DNA from: Aminobacter carboxidus
GTDB taxonomy: Bacteria > Pseudomonadota > Alphaproteobacteria > Rhizobiales > Rhizobiaceae
Length of the DNA stretch: 64,000 nt
Reading direction: 5' to 3'
Assembly: GCF_014863355.1 (NCBI RefSeq)
Contig: NZ_JACZEP010000007.1
Location: forward strand, 1-64,000
A model generated the notes under the pieces. The model was not told the DNA's origin, did no database searches, and saw nothing but the letters and a program-made list of their open reading frames with translations. Positions 50,078 to 60,278 of this stretch are shown in pieces. A program made the translations under genes and the position numbers. Positions within the stretch are counted from its first letter, which is position 1. Each line of letters starts with the position of its first letter.

Positions 50078-51559
50078 ATGAAGCAATGGAAAACCATCCT
50101 GGCAGCCGCAGCGCTGGCGCTGGCATCCAGCACCGCTGCTATGGCCGCCCGCACCGATCTTGTGCTTGGTATGCCGCTGGAGCCGCCGCATCTCGACCCG
50201 ACCGCGGGTGCCGCCGCCGCCATCGACGAAGTGTTCTACGCCAACGTCTTTGAAGGCCTGACCCGCATCGGCTCGCGTGGCGAGGTCCTGCCCGATCTGG
50301 CCGAGAGCTGGACGATCTCCGATGACGGCAAGACCTATACCTTCAAGCTGCGCTCCGGTGTGAAGTTCCATGACGGCAGCGACTTCGACGCCACCGACGT
50401 CAAGTTCTCGCTCGACCGCGCCCGCGGCGAAAGCTCGGTCAATGCACAGAAGGGTCTGTTCGCGCCGGTCGACACCGTCGAGGTCGTCGATCCGACCACC
50501 GTCAAGGTAACGCTCAAGAACCCGCTTGGCTCGTTCCTCTACAATCTCGGTTGGGGCGACGCGGTGATCGTTGCGCCAGAAAGTGCCGACACCAACAAGG
50601 AAAAGCCTGTCGGCACCGGCCCGTTCAAGTTCCAGAACTGGGCCAAGGGCTCATCGATCACGCTGGTCAAGACCGACGGCTATTGGGGCGACCCAGTGGC
50701 ACTCGACAAAGCCGAGTTCCGCATCATCCCGGATGCCGCGGCCGCCATCCCTGCCCTGCTTTCGGGTGACGTGCAGGCCCTGCCCAACTTCGCGCTTGGC
50801 GACGCGCTTGCCCAGGTCAAGGCCGACCCGCGCTTCAAGGTTGTCATCGGCACCACAGAAGGCGAAACGGTGCTTTCGACCAACAACAAGAAGCCACCCT
50901 TCGACAATCTCAAGGTCCGCCAGGCGATCGCGCATGCGCTCGACCGCAAGGCGCTGATCGACGGCGCGACCGGTGGCCTTGGCACGCCGATCGGCTCGCA
51001 TTTCGCGCCACATAACGCAGCCTATGTCGACCTGACCGGCACCTACCCGCACGACATCGCCAAGGCCAAGAAACTGCTCAAGGAAGCGGGCCTCGCCGAC
51101 GGCTTCAAGGCGACGCTCAAGCTGCCGCCCGTCGGCTATGCCCGCCAGGGTGGCGAGATCGTCGCTTCCCAGATGCGCGAGATCGGCATCGACCTGCAGA
51201 TCATCCCGGTCGAATGGGCCGACTGGCTCAAGCAGGCGTTCACCGACAAGGACTACGACCTGTCGATCGTCTCGCACACCGAGCCCAACGACATCGATAT
51301 CTATGCCCGCAAGGACTACTACTTCAATTACGACAACCCGGCCTTCAACAAGGTCATCGACGAGCTCAACCTGACCTCCGACGAGGCCAAGCGCACCGAA
51401 CTCTACAAGCAGGCGCAGAAGATCCTCGCCGACGATGCCGTCAACGGCTTCCTGTTCGAGCTGCCCAAGGTCGGCATCTGGGACGCCAAGGTCGAAGGCC
51501 TGTGGGAAAACTCGCCCATCCAGGCCAACGACCTCACCAAGGTGAAATGGGTCGATTGA
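50078..51559 (+). CDS. Peptide ABC transporter substrate-binding protein (family 5)
   Basis: Encodes 493 residues. A Sec signal peptide (ILAAAALALASSTAAMA) is followed by an extracellular solute-binding family 5 domain: LEPPHLDPTAGAAAAIDEV, LAESWTISDDGKTYTFKLR, then GTGPFKFQNWAKG and VRQAIAHALDRKALIDG. Captures di-/oligopeptides or related compounds in the periplasm for the two permeases and double ATPase downstream. GGGGAGATCTGAGT precedes the ATG. The M20 and amine oxidase genes upstream on the same strand suggest one catabolic unit. Confidence 0.9.
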   Translation: MKQWKTILAAAALALASSTAAMAARTDLVLGMPLEPPHLDPTAGAAAAIDEVFYANVFEGLTRIGSRGEVLPDLAESWTISDDGKTYTFKLRSGVKFHDGSDFDATDVKFSLDRARGESSVNAQKGLFAPVDTVEVVDPTTVKVTLKNPLGSFLYNLGWGDAVIVAPESADTNKEKPVGTGPFKFQNWAKGSSITLVKTDGYWGDPVALDKAEFRIIPDAAAAIPALLSGDVQALPNFALGDALAQVKADPRFKVVIGTTEGETVLSTNNKKPPFDNLKVRQAIAHALDRKALIDGATGGLGTPIGSHFAPHNAAYVDLTGTYPHDIAKAKKLLKEAGLADGFKATLKLPPVGYARQGGEIVASQMREIGIDLQIIPVEWADWLKQAFTDKDYDLSIVSHTEPNDIDIYARKDYYFNYDNPAFNKVIDELNLTSDEAKRTELYKQAQKILADDAVNGFLFELPKVGIWDAKVEGLWENSPIQANDLTKVKWVD

Positions 51560-51565
51560 CGACAA

Positions 51566-51592
51566 GGTGGCGCGCCGTCGCGGTGCGCCACC
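51566..51592 (+). other. Hairpin just after the binding-protein gene
   Basis: GGTGGCGC (51566-51573) pairs with GCGCCACC (51585-51592) around an 11-base loop, seven bases past the stop codon. Such intra-operon hairpins commonly protect the binding-protein mRNA and lower expression of the following permease genes. No T run follows. The next start is about 160 bases on. Confidence 0.55.
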
Positions 51593-51755
51593 CCTAGCCT
51601 CTGCGGGAGCGCGGCATGTTGCCTGCCAATGCGGGGTGCTCTGATGGAGTTCGTCGCCACTATTTCTGGGAGCATCGCAAGAGTTCTGTGAACTGCGCTT
51701 CCCCGCAACCTTTGCGAGCTTTCGAAGCGGCACTTTCTCGGGCAGTTTGCGCTTG

Positions 51756-52703
51756 ATGACGATCTATCTGCTCAAACGCCTGTTGATCGGAATTGCGACC
51801 CTCGTCGTCGCCTCGCTCGTCGTGTTCCTGATGCTCGAAGTCGTGCCGGGCGATCCGGCGCGGCTGATGTTGGGCATGAACGCCAGCGACGCGCAGGTCG
51901 AACTGCTGCGCGAGCAGATGGGGCTGAACCAGCCGCTGGCCCTGCGCTATCTCGACTGGGCCAGCGGCCTACTCCAGCTCGATTTCGGCAAGTCCTACAC
52001 CTATTCGGTGCCGGTGATCGACCTTATCAGGGAGCGGCTGGTCGTCTCCTTCCCGCTTGCCGTGATCGCACTGACCTTGTCGACGCTGATTGCCATTCCT
52101 GTCGGGCTGTTCGCCGCCGCGCGGCGCGGCAAGGCAGGCGACACTGCGGCGATGGCCGTGGCGCAGGTCGGTGTCGCCATGCCCAATTTCTGGTTCGCGC
52201 TGCTGCTCGTCTATGTTTTCGCCGTCTGGTTGCGGCTGGTGCCGGCCGGCGGCTTTCCCGGCTGGGGCAACGGCATCTGGCCCGCGCTCAAGGCGCTGAT
52301 CCTGCCAGCTCTCGCCCTTGCCTTGCCGCAGGCCGCGATTCTCGCGCGCGTCACCCGCGCCGCCTTGATCGAGGTGCTGAACGAAGACTACATCCGCACC
52401 GCCCGCGCCAAGGGCATGCCGATGCGCGCGGTCATGTGGCGGCACGCCTTGCGCAACGCCATGATCCCGGTGTTGACCATCATGGGCCTGCAGTTCGCCT
52501 TCCTGCTCGCCGGCACGATCATCATCGAAAACGTCTTCTACTTGCCAGGCCTGGGCCGCCTTGTCTTCCAGGCAATCACTCAGCGCGACCTGATCGTCGT
52601 CGAAAGCGTGGTCATGCTGCTCGTCGCCGCCGTCGTCCTGGTCAATCTGGCCGTCGATCTCTCCTATGCGCTTGTCGATCCGCGCCTGAGAGCGCGGCAA
52701 TGA
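51756..52703 (+). CDS. ABC transporter permease, DppB type
   Basis: Encodes 315 residues, six hydrophobic segments. Starts TIYLLKRLLIGIATLVVASL, with the DppB landmark EVVPGDPARLMLGMNAS and the inner-membrane EAA loop RAAL..LNEDYIRTARAKGMPMRAVMWRHALRNAMIPV. ATG 51756 is used; TTG 51747 is the alternative. Its stop overlaps the next start by four bases (ATGA), so coupling is expected. Confidence 0.9.
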   Translation: MTIYLLKRLLIGIATLVVASLVVFLMLEVVPGDPARLMLGMNASDAQVELLREQMGLNQPLALRYLDWASGLLQLDFGKSYTYSVPVIDLIRERLVVSFPLAVIALTLSTLIAIPVGLFAAARRGKAGDTAAMAVAQVGVAMPNFWFALLLVYVFAVWLRLVPAGGFPGWGNGIWPALKALILPALALALPQAAILARVTRAALIEVLNEDYIRTARAKGMPMRAVMWRHALRNAMIPVLTIMGLQFAFLLAGTIIIENVFYLPGLGRLVFQAITQRDLIVVESVVMLLVAAVVLVNLAVDLSYALVDPRLRARQ

Positions 52704-53562
52704 ACGAAACGACACCTCGAAGCGAAGGTTTCGGCGAATTGGTCGGCCGCGCGTTCGGCAACCGCTCCTTCGTCATCGGCCTCGTCATCACCCTGGTCGT
52801 CGCTGCCATGGCGGCCGTCTCGTTCTTCTGGACGCCCTTCGACGTCACCAGGCTGGTCGTTGCCGACCGCATGCAGCCACCCTCCGCCGAGCACTGGTTC
52901 GGCACCGACCATTTCGGCCGCGACGTGCTGTCGATGATCATGATCGGGGCACGCAACTCGATCGCTGTGGCGCTGGTCGCCGTCGTCATCGGCATGGGCA
53001 TCGGCGTGCCGCTCGGCTGCTGGGCGGCAGCGCGTGGCGGCTGGGTCGACGAGGCGCTGATGCGCTTCAACGATCTCGTCTTCGCCTTTCCCGCATTGCT
53101 GTCGGCGATCATGATCACCGCCGTTTTCGGACCGAGCGCGATCAACGCCATCATCGCCATCGGCATCTTCAACATCCCGGTCTTCGCCCGCGTCGCGCGT
53201 GCCGGCGCGCTGTCGATCTGGCCGCGCGAATACATCCTTGCCGCCCGTGCTGCCGGCAAGAACAAGACCCGAATCACCGTCGAGCACATCCTGCCCAACA
53301 TCGCCAACCTGCTCCTGGTGCAAGGCACCATCCAGTTCGCGCTTGGCATCCTGGCCGAGGCCGCCCTGTCTTATGTCGGGCTCGGCACGCAACCGCCGAT
53401 GCCGAGCTGGGGCCGCATGCTGTTCGACGCCCAGACGCTGATGATGGTGTCGCCATGGCTGGCGTTGTTCCCCGGCTGCGCCATCTTGATCACGGTGCTT
53501 GGGCTCAACCTGCTCGGCGACGGCATATCGGATATCTTCGATCCGCGGTCGAGGCGCCGCCC

Positions 53563-53566
<4 letters not shown>
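52700..53566 (+). CDS. ABC transporter permease, DppC type
   Basis: Encodes 288 residues. The N-terminal anchor is VIGLVITLVVAAMAAVSFFW. The DppC signature HWFGTDHFGRDVLSMIMIGARNS and the EAA loop REYILAARAAGKNKTRITVEHILPN are present, and the C-terminus ends GLNLLGDGISDIFDPR. The gene overlaps the upstream permease by four bases and the downstream ATPase by four bases, a tight operon. Confidence 0.9.
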
Positions 53567-55188
<1,622 letters not shown>

Positions 55189-55190
55189 GC

Positions 55191-55262
55191 AGCCGGTTCG
55201 CGCAGCGAATTCATCGTGCCAGTGGCACGATGAAAGGCTAGCGAACGCCGGGACGATGCGAA
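55191..55262. repeat. Palindromic intergenic element (RIME/REP-like)
   Basis: The core TTCATCGTGCC (55210-55220) pairs with GGCACGATGAA (55224-55234) around AGT, an 11-bp perfect stem. Outer arms, CCGGTTCGC on the left and GCGAACGCCGG on the right, extend the structure. There is no T run. It resembles rhizobial intergenic palindromes, and may also stabilise the 3' end of the transporter mRNA. Confidence 0.5.
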
Positions 55263-55298
55263 GCAGCGGGGACCCGGCGATCAAGCCTGGAAAAAAGC

Positions 55299-55730
55299 CT
55301 AGGTCGCCGGCTTCACCACATCGACAGGGCTGATGCCAAGCAGATCGAGCGTGCGACGCAGCAGCTTGACCTCGTTTTCCGCCAGATGGGCGTCGGCCTT
55401 GGCGATCTCGGCCATATGGCGGGCCAGTTGCCGGCGTCGTTCGACGTCGAGATCACGGAACATGGCGATGGCCTGCGAACCGTTCGTCTCGTAGCCGAAC
55501 TCATTGAGATACTCGATGACGCCATCGATGCTGCCCTCGGCGATGCCGAAGGCTTCGGTGCAGATCCGGCGAAAGGCGATCATCTCAGCTTCACTGGCAA
55601 CGCCATCCGCGAGGATCATCCGGAACAGCAGCAGCAGCTCGGCCGAAAGCACGGGGTCGTCGGCGACCTTGCGGACGCCGGGGTCGCCCTCGAACATGTT
55701 CAGAATCTGGGTCAACAATCCTGTCACCAT
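55299..55730 (-). CDS. TerB-family (tellurite-resistance-like) protein
   Basis: Encodes 143 residues, all helical. The TerB-like acidic helices are visible in LLLLFRMILADGVASEAEMIAFRRIC and AEIAKADAHLAENEVKLLRRTLDLLGI, where the DG-x-x-x-x-E-x pattern is the presumed metal site. Cytoplasmic. ATG 55730 is preceded by GGAAGGG; a frame 15 residues longer exists. Despite the family name, tellurite resistance is not implied without other ter genes, and none are here. Confidence 0.82.
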   Translation of the reverse strand: MVTGLLTQILNMFEGDPGVRKVADDPVLSAELLLLFRMILADGVASEAEMIAFRRICTEAFGIAEGSIDGVIEYLNEFGYETNGSQAIAMFRDLDVERRRQLARHMAEIAKADAHLAENEVKLLRRTLDLLGISPVDVVKPAT

Positions 55731-55892
55731 GCGAATCCCTTCCGTCGAGGCAACTGCAGTTCCGATATAGAGCAATGCACGGCGAAAAACACTTGGCCCA
55801 ATGGCTGGGCCAGCATTGCCGCCGACGCGCTATTGCGCAAGCGGATGCGCTGTGGTCGAAGGCCTCATCCACTTGGACAGATTTCCGCACCG

Positions 55893-56678
55893 ATGTTCGA
55901 CATAGCCACCGAAACCTTGCTGGTCCTGATCGCAGCCGCCTTCATCGCCGGCTTCATCGATTCCATAGCCGGCGGCGGCGGCCTGATCGCCATTCCGGCA
56001 CTGCTGCTCGCCGGCCTGCCGCCGCTCGAAGCTTTGGGCACCAACAAGCTTCAATCGCTCTTCGGCTCGGGCTCAGCCACCATCAGCTACGCCGCCAAGG
56101 GCCATGTCGACCTGCGCAAACAATTGCCGTTCGCAGCCATTTCATTCGTTGGAGCGATGCTCGGCGCCATGCTGGCGACGGTCTTGCCGGGCGACATCCT
56201 GCGCATTTTCCTGCCGTTCCTGCTGATCACCATCGCGCTCTACTTCGCGTTCAAGCCGAACATGGATGACGTCGACCGCGTCGAACGCCTGCCGCCCCTG
56301 CTGTTCGGGCTGACCGTGGTGCCGCTGATCGGCTTTTATGACGGCGTGTTCGGCCCCGGCGCTGGCTCGTTCTTCATGCTCGCCTTCGTCACCCTTGCCG
56401 GCTACGGCGTGCTCAAGGCGACCGCCCACACCAAGCTGCTCAACTTCGCCTCCAATGTCGGCAGCTTCATCGCCTTCGCGATTGTCGGCGTGGTCGCCTG
56501 GAAGATCGGGCTGCTGATGGGCGTTGCCCAGTTCCTCGGCGCCAGGCTTGGCGCGCACATGGCCATGCGCAACGGCGCCAGGCTGATCAAGCCTCTCCTG
56601 GTCTGCACCTGTGTCGCGCTGGCCATACGCCTGCTCATCGACCCCACCAATCCTCTACGGCTGATGATCGGCTTCTGA
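55893..56678 (+). CDS. TSUP-family (TauE/SafE) membrane transporter
   Basis: Encodes 261 residues with seven to eight hydrophobic segments. The two TSUP repeats are shown by GFIDSIAGGGGLIAIPALLLAG with LGTNKLQSLFGSG near the N-terminus and by GFYDGVFGPGAGSFFMLAFV with TKLLNFASNVGS in the second half. Family members export or import sulfur-containing or carboxylate anions such as sulfite. The open frame continues far upstream; ATG 55893 is the first Met fitting the family N-terminus. Whether it serves the Soe-type enzyme 11 kb away is speculative. Confidence 0.87.
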   Translation: MFDIATETLLVLIAAAFIAGFIDSIAGGGGLIAIPALLLAGLPPLEALGTNKLQSLFGSGSATISYAAKGHVDLRKQLPFAAISFVGAMLGAMLATVLPGDILRIFLPFLLITIALYFAFKPNMDDVDRVERLPPLLFGLTVVPLIGFYDGVFGPGAGSFFMLAFVTLAGYGVLKATAHTKLLNFASNVGSFIAFAIVGVVAWKIGLLMGVAQFLGARLGAHMAMRNGARLIKPLLVCTCVALAIRLLIDPTNPLRLMIGF

Positions 56679-56740
56679 CGGCGTTTTGACCGTCAATCGC
56701 CCTGCTGATAACGTTCGCTTGCCTCAGCGGAGCCAGCACA

Positions 56741-57565
56741 ATGGCAAGCGGCCAGTTTTGCGAAACATCAGCTGAAGCTGTCCAGGCGCAGTTCGAGTTC
56801 GTGCGGCGCGGTCCTTCACCAATCCTTGCCTCCATCGTCACCGAGCTGATCGGCTTTCGCGAACTTGTCCCTGTCTATGTCAGGCAGACCGAGGCGGCTT
56901 CGCTTGATGTTCCGCTCGTCATCAGTTTCGGGGAACCGTTCTCCATCGGCTTGAGCCGGGCGCCCGGAGACAATGACCGCTTCGATAGCTTTGCAGCGGG
57001 CATTCATGCCGGACCAGCGGTCATCGATTCCTTTGGCCGGTCCTGCTGCATCCAGGTCAATTTCACCCCGCTTGGCGCCAGGCGTTTCTTCAGCCTGCCG
57101 ATGAGCGAACTGGCCGACCGCATGGTGCCTTTCGACGAGGTACTTGGCGCTGCCGGCCGCCAGCTTCGAGAACGGCTTGGCCAGGAAGCCGACTGGCATC
57201 GACGCCTCGACATCTTAGAAGGCTACATTATTGAACGGCTTGCAAAAATGCCGGCAATCTCTAGCGAAATCAGCTGGGCGCTGGAAAAGATAATGGCGAG
57301 CGGCGGCCGGAGCCGGATCTCATCCATTGCTACCGAAATCGGCTGGAGCAGAAAACACCTGGCCAGCCGGTTCGCGGATCAGGTCGGTGTCGGGCCGAAG
57401 GCCATCGCGCGTATCATCAGGTTCAATCGCGCCGCAAACCTCGCCAAGCAGCCCAACCGCACAGGCTGGGCCGATCTTGCGGCGGAGTGCGGATATGCCG
57501 ACCAGGCCCATATGGTGCGTGACTTCAGGGAGCTTGCCGGCGCAACGCCGACCGGGCTCGGCTGA
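56741..57565 (+). CDS. AraC-family transcriptional regulator
   Basis: Encodes 274 residues. The C-terminal AraC DNA-binding domain holds two helix-turn-helix units: SIATEIGWSRKHLASRFADQVG and DLAAECGYADQAHMVRDFRELAG, ending in the P-T-G-L pattern. The N-terminal half (about 170 residues) resembles the DUF6597-type sensor found in AraC regulators adjacent to VOC genes. Such AraC-VOC pairs are common, and the VOC gene starts 78 bases downstream on the same strand. Confidence 0.87.
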   Translation: MASGQFCETSAEAVQAQFEFVRRGPSPILASIVTELIGFRELVPVYVRQTEAASLDVPLVISFGEPFSIGLSRAPGDNDRFDSFAAGIHAGPAVIDSFGRSCCIQVNFTPLGARRFFSLPMSELADRMVPFDEVLGAAGRQLRERLGQEADWHRRLDILEGYIIERLAKMPAISSEISWALEKIMASGGRSRISSIATEIGWSRKHLASRFADQVGVGPKAIARIIRFNRAANLAKQPNRTGWADLAAECGYADQAHMVRDFRELAGATPTGLG

Positions 57566-57643
57566 GCCGGTTACATTTGTTCAATACCGCTATCAGGCAC
57601 TCGGCCAAACTGGGCACTCGTTCAACGCAACAGGATACGCCAG

Positions 57644-58063
57644 ATGCCCACGTCAGAAGCTCCCCGCATATTCCCGACACTGCGCTACAACAACGCCGCC
57701 GGCATGATCGACTGGCTGGGCAAGGCATTCGGCTTTGCAGTGCATGCCAAATACATGAACGGCGCCGATGTCGGCCATGCCGAACTCGCGCTTGGATCGT
57801 CGATGATCATGATCGGATCGTCACGTCCCGATGCTTACGGCGCTATCGTCGGCGAACCGGGCCAGAACGGCGGCAAGTCCGTCTATCTGGCGGTTGAGGA
57901 TGTCGATGCCATCCATGACAGTGCCAAGGCGGCAGGTGCCGTCATCGTCCAGCCACTTACCAACCGCGACTATGGCAGCCGCGAGTTCATCTGCCGCGAC
58001 CCTGAAGGCAACATCTGGAGCGTCGGCACCTATTGGCCGAAGGCCGGCGAGCCGGCCAGCTGA
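57644..58063 (+). CDS. VOC/PhnB-like glyoxalase-family protein
   Basis: A protein of 139 residues. The single VOC module reads IFPTLRYNNAAGMIDWLGKAFGF, then GHAELALGSSMIMIGSS, and closes DYGSREFICRDPEGNIWSVGTY. The YGSREF-x-x-x-DPEGN-x-W-x-x-GTY ending is typical of the PhnB/YdeE-like subgroup. It is paired with the AraC-type gene upstream and probably controlled by it. Substrate unknown. It ends six bases from the convergent cobQ stop codon. Confidence 0.83.
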   Translation: MPTSEAPRIFPTLRYNNAAGMIDWLGKAFGFAVHAKYMNGADVGHAELALGSSMIMIGSSRPDAYGAIVGEPGQNGGKSVYLAVEDVDAIHDSAKAAGAVIVQPLTNRDYGSREFICRDPEGNIWSVGTYWPKAGEPAS

Positions 58064-58069
58064 CACGTG

Positions 58070-59539
58070 TCAGCGCGCGGCGGCAAAAATCGCGTCGCAG
58101 TCGAGGTGCCGTTCGAGATGTTCCGCAATCTCGTCCAGCGCGCGCTCGACTTCGGCGCGATAGTCGATGCCGCCGCCCCTGATACCAAGGCTTTCGAGGA
58201 AGCGCCCACGAAAGCCGTCGGCACCGAACAGGCCATGCATATAGGTGCCGAACACCTTGCCGTCGGCCGAGGTCGCGCCGTCGTCGACACCGTTGATGAC
58301 GGCGGTGGGCCGGACACAATCGGCGCCCGTCGTCTTGCCAAGATGGATTTCGTAACCCGACAGAGGCTCGCCGTAGCGCACCGAGCGCGCCTCGACATTG
58401 CGCACTGTCTTTTCCGGCGCCATCACCGTTTCGACGTCAAGCAAGCCGAGGCCCTGGGCAGTTGTGACGCTGCCTTCGATACCAAGCGGGTCGTGCACGA
58501 CACGGCCGAGCATCTGGTAGCCGCCGCAGATGCCGACGACATGGCCGCCGCGCCGGCGGTGCGCCTCAAGATCGCGGTCCCAGCCGTTTTCGCGGAACAG
58601 CAGCAGGTCGCCGATCGTCGATTTCGATCCCGGAATGACCACCAGCCCGGCATCCTCGGGCAGCCGCTGCCCTGGCGGCACGAACACCACTTCGACCTGC
58701 GGTTCGGCACGCAGCGGGTCGAGATCGTCGAAATTGGCGATGCGCCCGAGCATCGGCACGGCAACCTTGAGCGCCCGCTTTTCCCCGCCGGCCAGCCTTT
58801 CGAGGATCACCGAATCCTCCGAAGGCAGCAGCGCCGCCGCCTTGAGCCACGGCACGACGCCGAAGCACGGCCAACCGGTGAAATGCTCTATCGCCTTGAT
58901 GCCGTCGTCGAACAGGCTGGCGTCACCGCGGAACTTGTTGATGAGATAGCCGACGATCATGCGCCGGTCGTCTTGCGGCAGGATCAGGTGCGTGCCGGCA
59001 ACCGAAGCGATGACCCCGCCGCGGTCGATGTCGCCGACAAGGATCACCGGCACGTCGGCGCGGGTGGCAAAGCCCATATTGGCGATGTCGCGCGGACGCA
59101 GGTTGATCTCCGCTGGCGAGCCCGCTCCCTCGACGACGATCAGGTCGGCGCCCTCGCCCAGCTTTTGCCAGGAATCGAGCACAGCCCCCATCAGCTTGGG
59201 CTTCAGCTCCTGATAGTCACGCGCCTTGGCATGGCCGAAGACCTTGCCTTGCACCACGACCTGGCTGCCGATGTCGCTCTGCGGCTTGAGCAGCACCGGG
59301 TTCATGTGGATCGACGGCTTGACGCCGCAGGCGATCGCCTGCAGCCACTGCGCCCGGCCGATCTCGCCGCCGCCGGCCTCGCCCGGAATGTCAGCAACGG
59401 CGGCGTTGTTGGACATGTTCTGCGGCTTAAACGGCCGCACTTCCATTCCGCGATTGCGCGCCGCCCGGCACAAGCCAGCCACCAGCACCGTCTTGCCGAC
59501 GTCCGAACCCGTGCCCTGGAGCATGATCGCCTTGGCCAT
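58070..59539 (-). CDS. cobQ: Cobyric acid synthase CobQ
   Basis: Encodes 489 residues. CobQ amidates adenosylcobyrinic acid a,c-diamide at four positions in vitamin B12 synthesis. The N-terminal P-loop is MLQGTGSDVGKT, followed by FKPQNMSNNAAV. The C-terminal glutamine amidotransferase has its nucleophile Cys in VGICGGYQMLG (about 336) and a His near YMHGLFG. No cobalamin riboswitch was recognised near it, and other cob genes are outside the window. It starts three bases after the end of the cupin gene, so they are probably co-transcribed. Confidence 0.94.
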   Translation of the reverse strand: MAKAIMLQGTGSDVGKTVLVAGLCRAARNRGMEVRPFKPQNMSNNAAVADIPGEAGGGEIGRAQWLQAIACGVKPSIHMNPVLLKPQSDIGSQVVVQGKVFGHAKARDYQELKPKLMGAVLDSWQKLGEGADLIVVEGAGSPAEINLRPRDIANMGFATRADVPVILVGDIDRGGVIASVAGTHLILPQDDRRMIVGYLINKFRGDASLFDDGIKAIEHFTGWPCFGVVPWLKAAALLPSEDSVILERLAGGEKRALKVAVPMLGRIANFDDLDPLRAEPQVEVVFVPPGQRLPEDAGLVVIPGSKSTIGDLLLFRENGWDRDLEAHRRRGGHVVGICGGYQMLGRVVHDPLGIEGSVTTAQGLGLLDVETVMAPEKTVRNVEARSVRYGEPLSGYEIHLGKTTGADCVRPTAVINGVDDGATSADGKVFGTYMHGLFGADGFRGRFLESLGIRGGGIDYRAEVERALDEIAEHLERHLDCDAIFAAAR

Positions 59540-59542
59540 GGT

Positions 59543-60160
59543 TCAGTCCTTTCCGCCGGCGACTGTTCCTGAAACCGTCGACATCGCCGCCAGCGGCCCG
59601 CCACGCCAGAGATAGAGCGCGAGCAGCGGTTCGCTGCCGGTGCGCATCGCGTGATTCACATTGGAGGCATGGTGGATCACCTCGCCACCACGTCTTTGGC
59701 GAAACGGTGCGTCGCCCATCCGCCACTCGGCGCCGCCGGTCAGCGGGATGTAGACCTCTTCGGCGAGATGGTGATGGTCGGGGTACTCGACGCCGGGGCC
59801 GAGCATGAGAAACCCTGCTGCGACCTTGTCATTGACGTAGTGGCCACGGGTGCCGAAAAGCTCCACCCAGCCATAGTTGTCGATGAAACGCTGGCCGAAA
59901 TCGGCGGCTGTGTAGGTCTGGCCCCAGCGGAGTTCATCGCGTTGTGCTGCGAGAATTCTCGCCAACGGTCGCGACTCGGCGTGAGCCGATTCAATGCTGC
60001 GGTCGAGAAGTTCAGAACATTTGACACCGTTTGGCTTCAAAGGGCGGGCGGGCATTTGCCAGTCGATGTCGCCGAGGAACGAGCCTGCCGCTACCGCCGA
60101 ATCGGTTGCCTCGAGGTATTCTCTAAAGGCTTGCAGCAGCCCATCAAAATTTGTCGCCAC
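59543..60160 (-). CDS. Cupin protein of the DMSP-lyase (DddQ/DddL) family
   Basis: Encodes 205 residues starting with GTG 60160. The C-terminal cupin carries the metal-binding pattern of DMSP lyases: GVEYPDHHHLAEEVYIPLTGG (His, Glu, Tyr) and IHHASNVNHAM (His). Upstream, RWGQTYTAADFGQRFIDNYGWVELFGTRG is a family hallmark. Authentic members cleave dimethylsulfoniopropionate to dimethyl sulfide and acrylate, but many homologues in terrestrial Rhizobiales are of unproven activity. It lies upstream of cobQ on the same strand and is divergent from the valine-catabolism genes. Confidence 0.78.
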   Translation of the reverse strand: MATNFDGLLQAFREYLEATDSAVAAGSFLGDIDWQMPARPLKPNGVKCSELLDRSIESAHAESRPLARILAAQRDELRWGQTYTAADFGQRFIDNYGWVELFGTRGHYVNDKVAAGFLMLGPGVEYPDHHHLAEEVYIPLTGGAEWRMGDAPFRQRRGGEVIHHASNVNHAMRTGSEPLLALYLWRGGPLAAMSTVSGTVAGGKD

Positions 60161-60278
60161 GCCTGTTCTCGCCCATGCATTTGCGCACAGCCGCTCTGTT
60201 GAAGGTCGGGTTGCGCGGCCGCATCATTGGTCTAGATTGAGGCCCGCGCATAGCCGAAAAAACGACAGGGAGGCCGAC

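Noticed and set aside
55299-55730. Tellurite resistance operon
   Set aside because: Only a lone TerB-like gene is present, with no terC, terD or terZ-like neighbours.
58067-59572. Open frame of 501 codons on the plus strand opposite cobQ
   Set aside because: Antisense shadow; no domain, while the minus strand encodes a full-length CobQ with a GATase cysteine.
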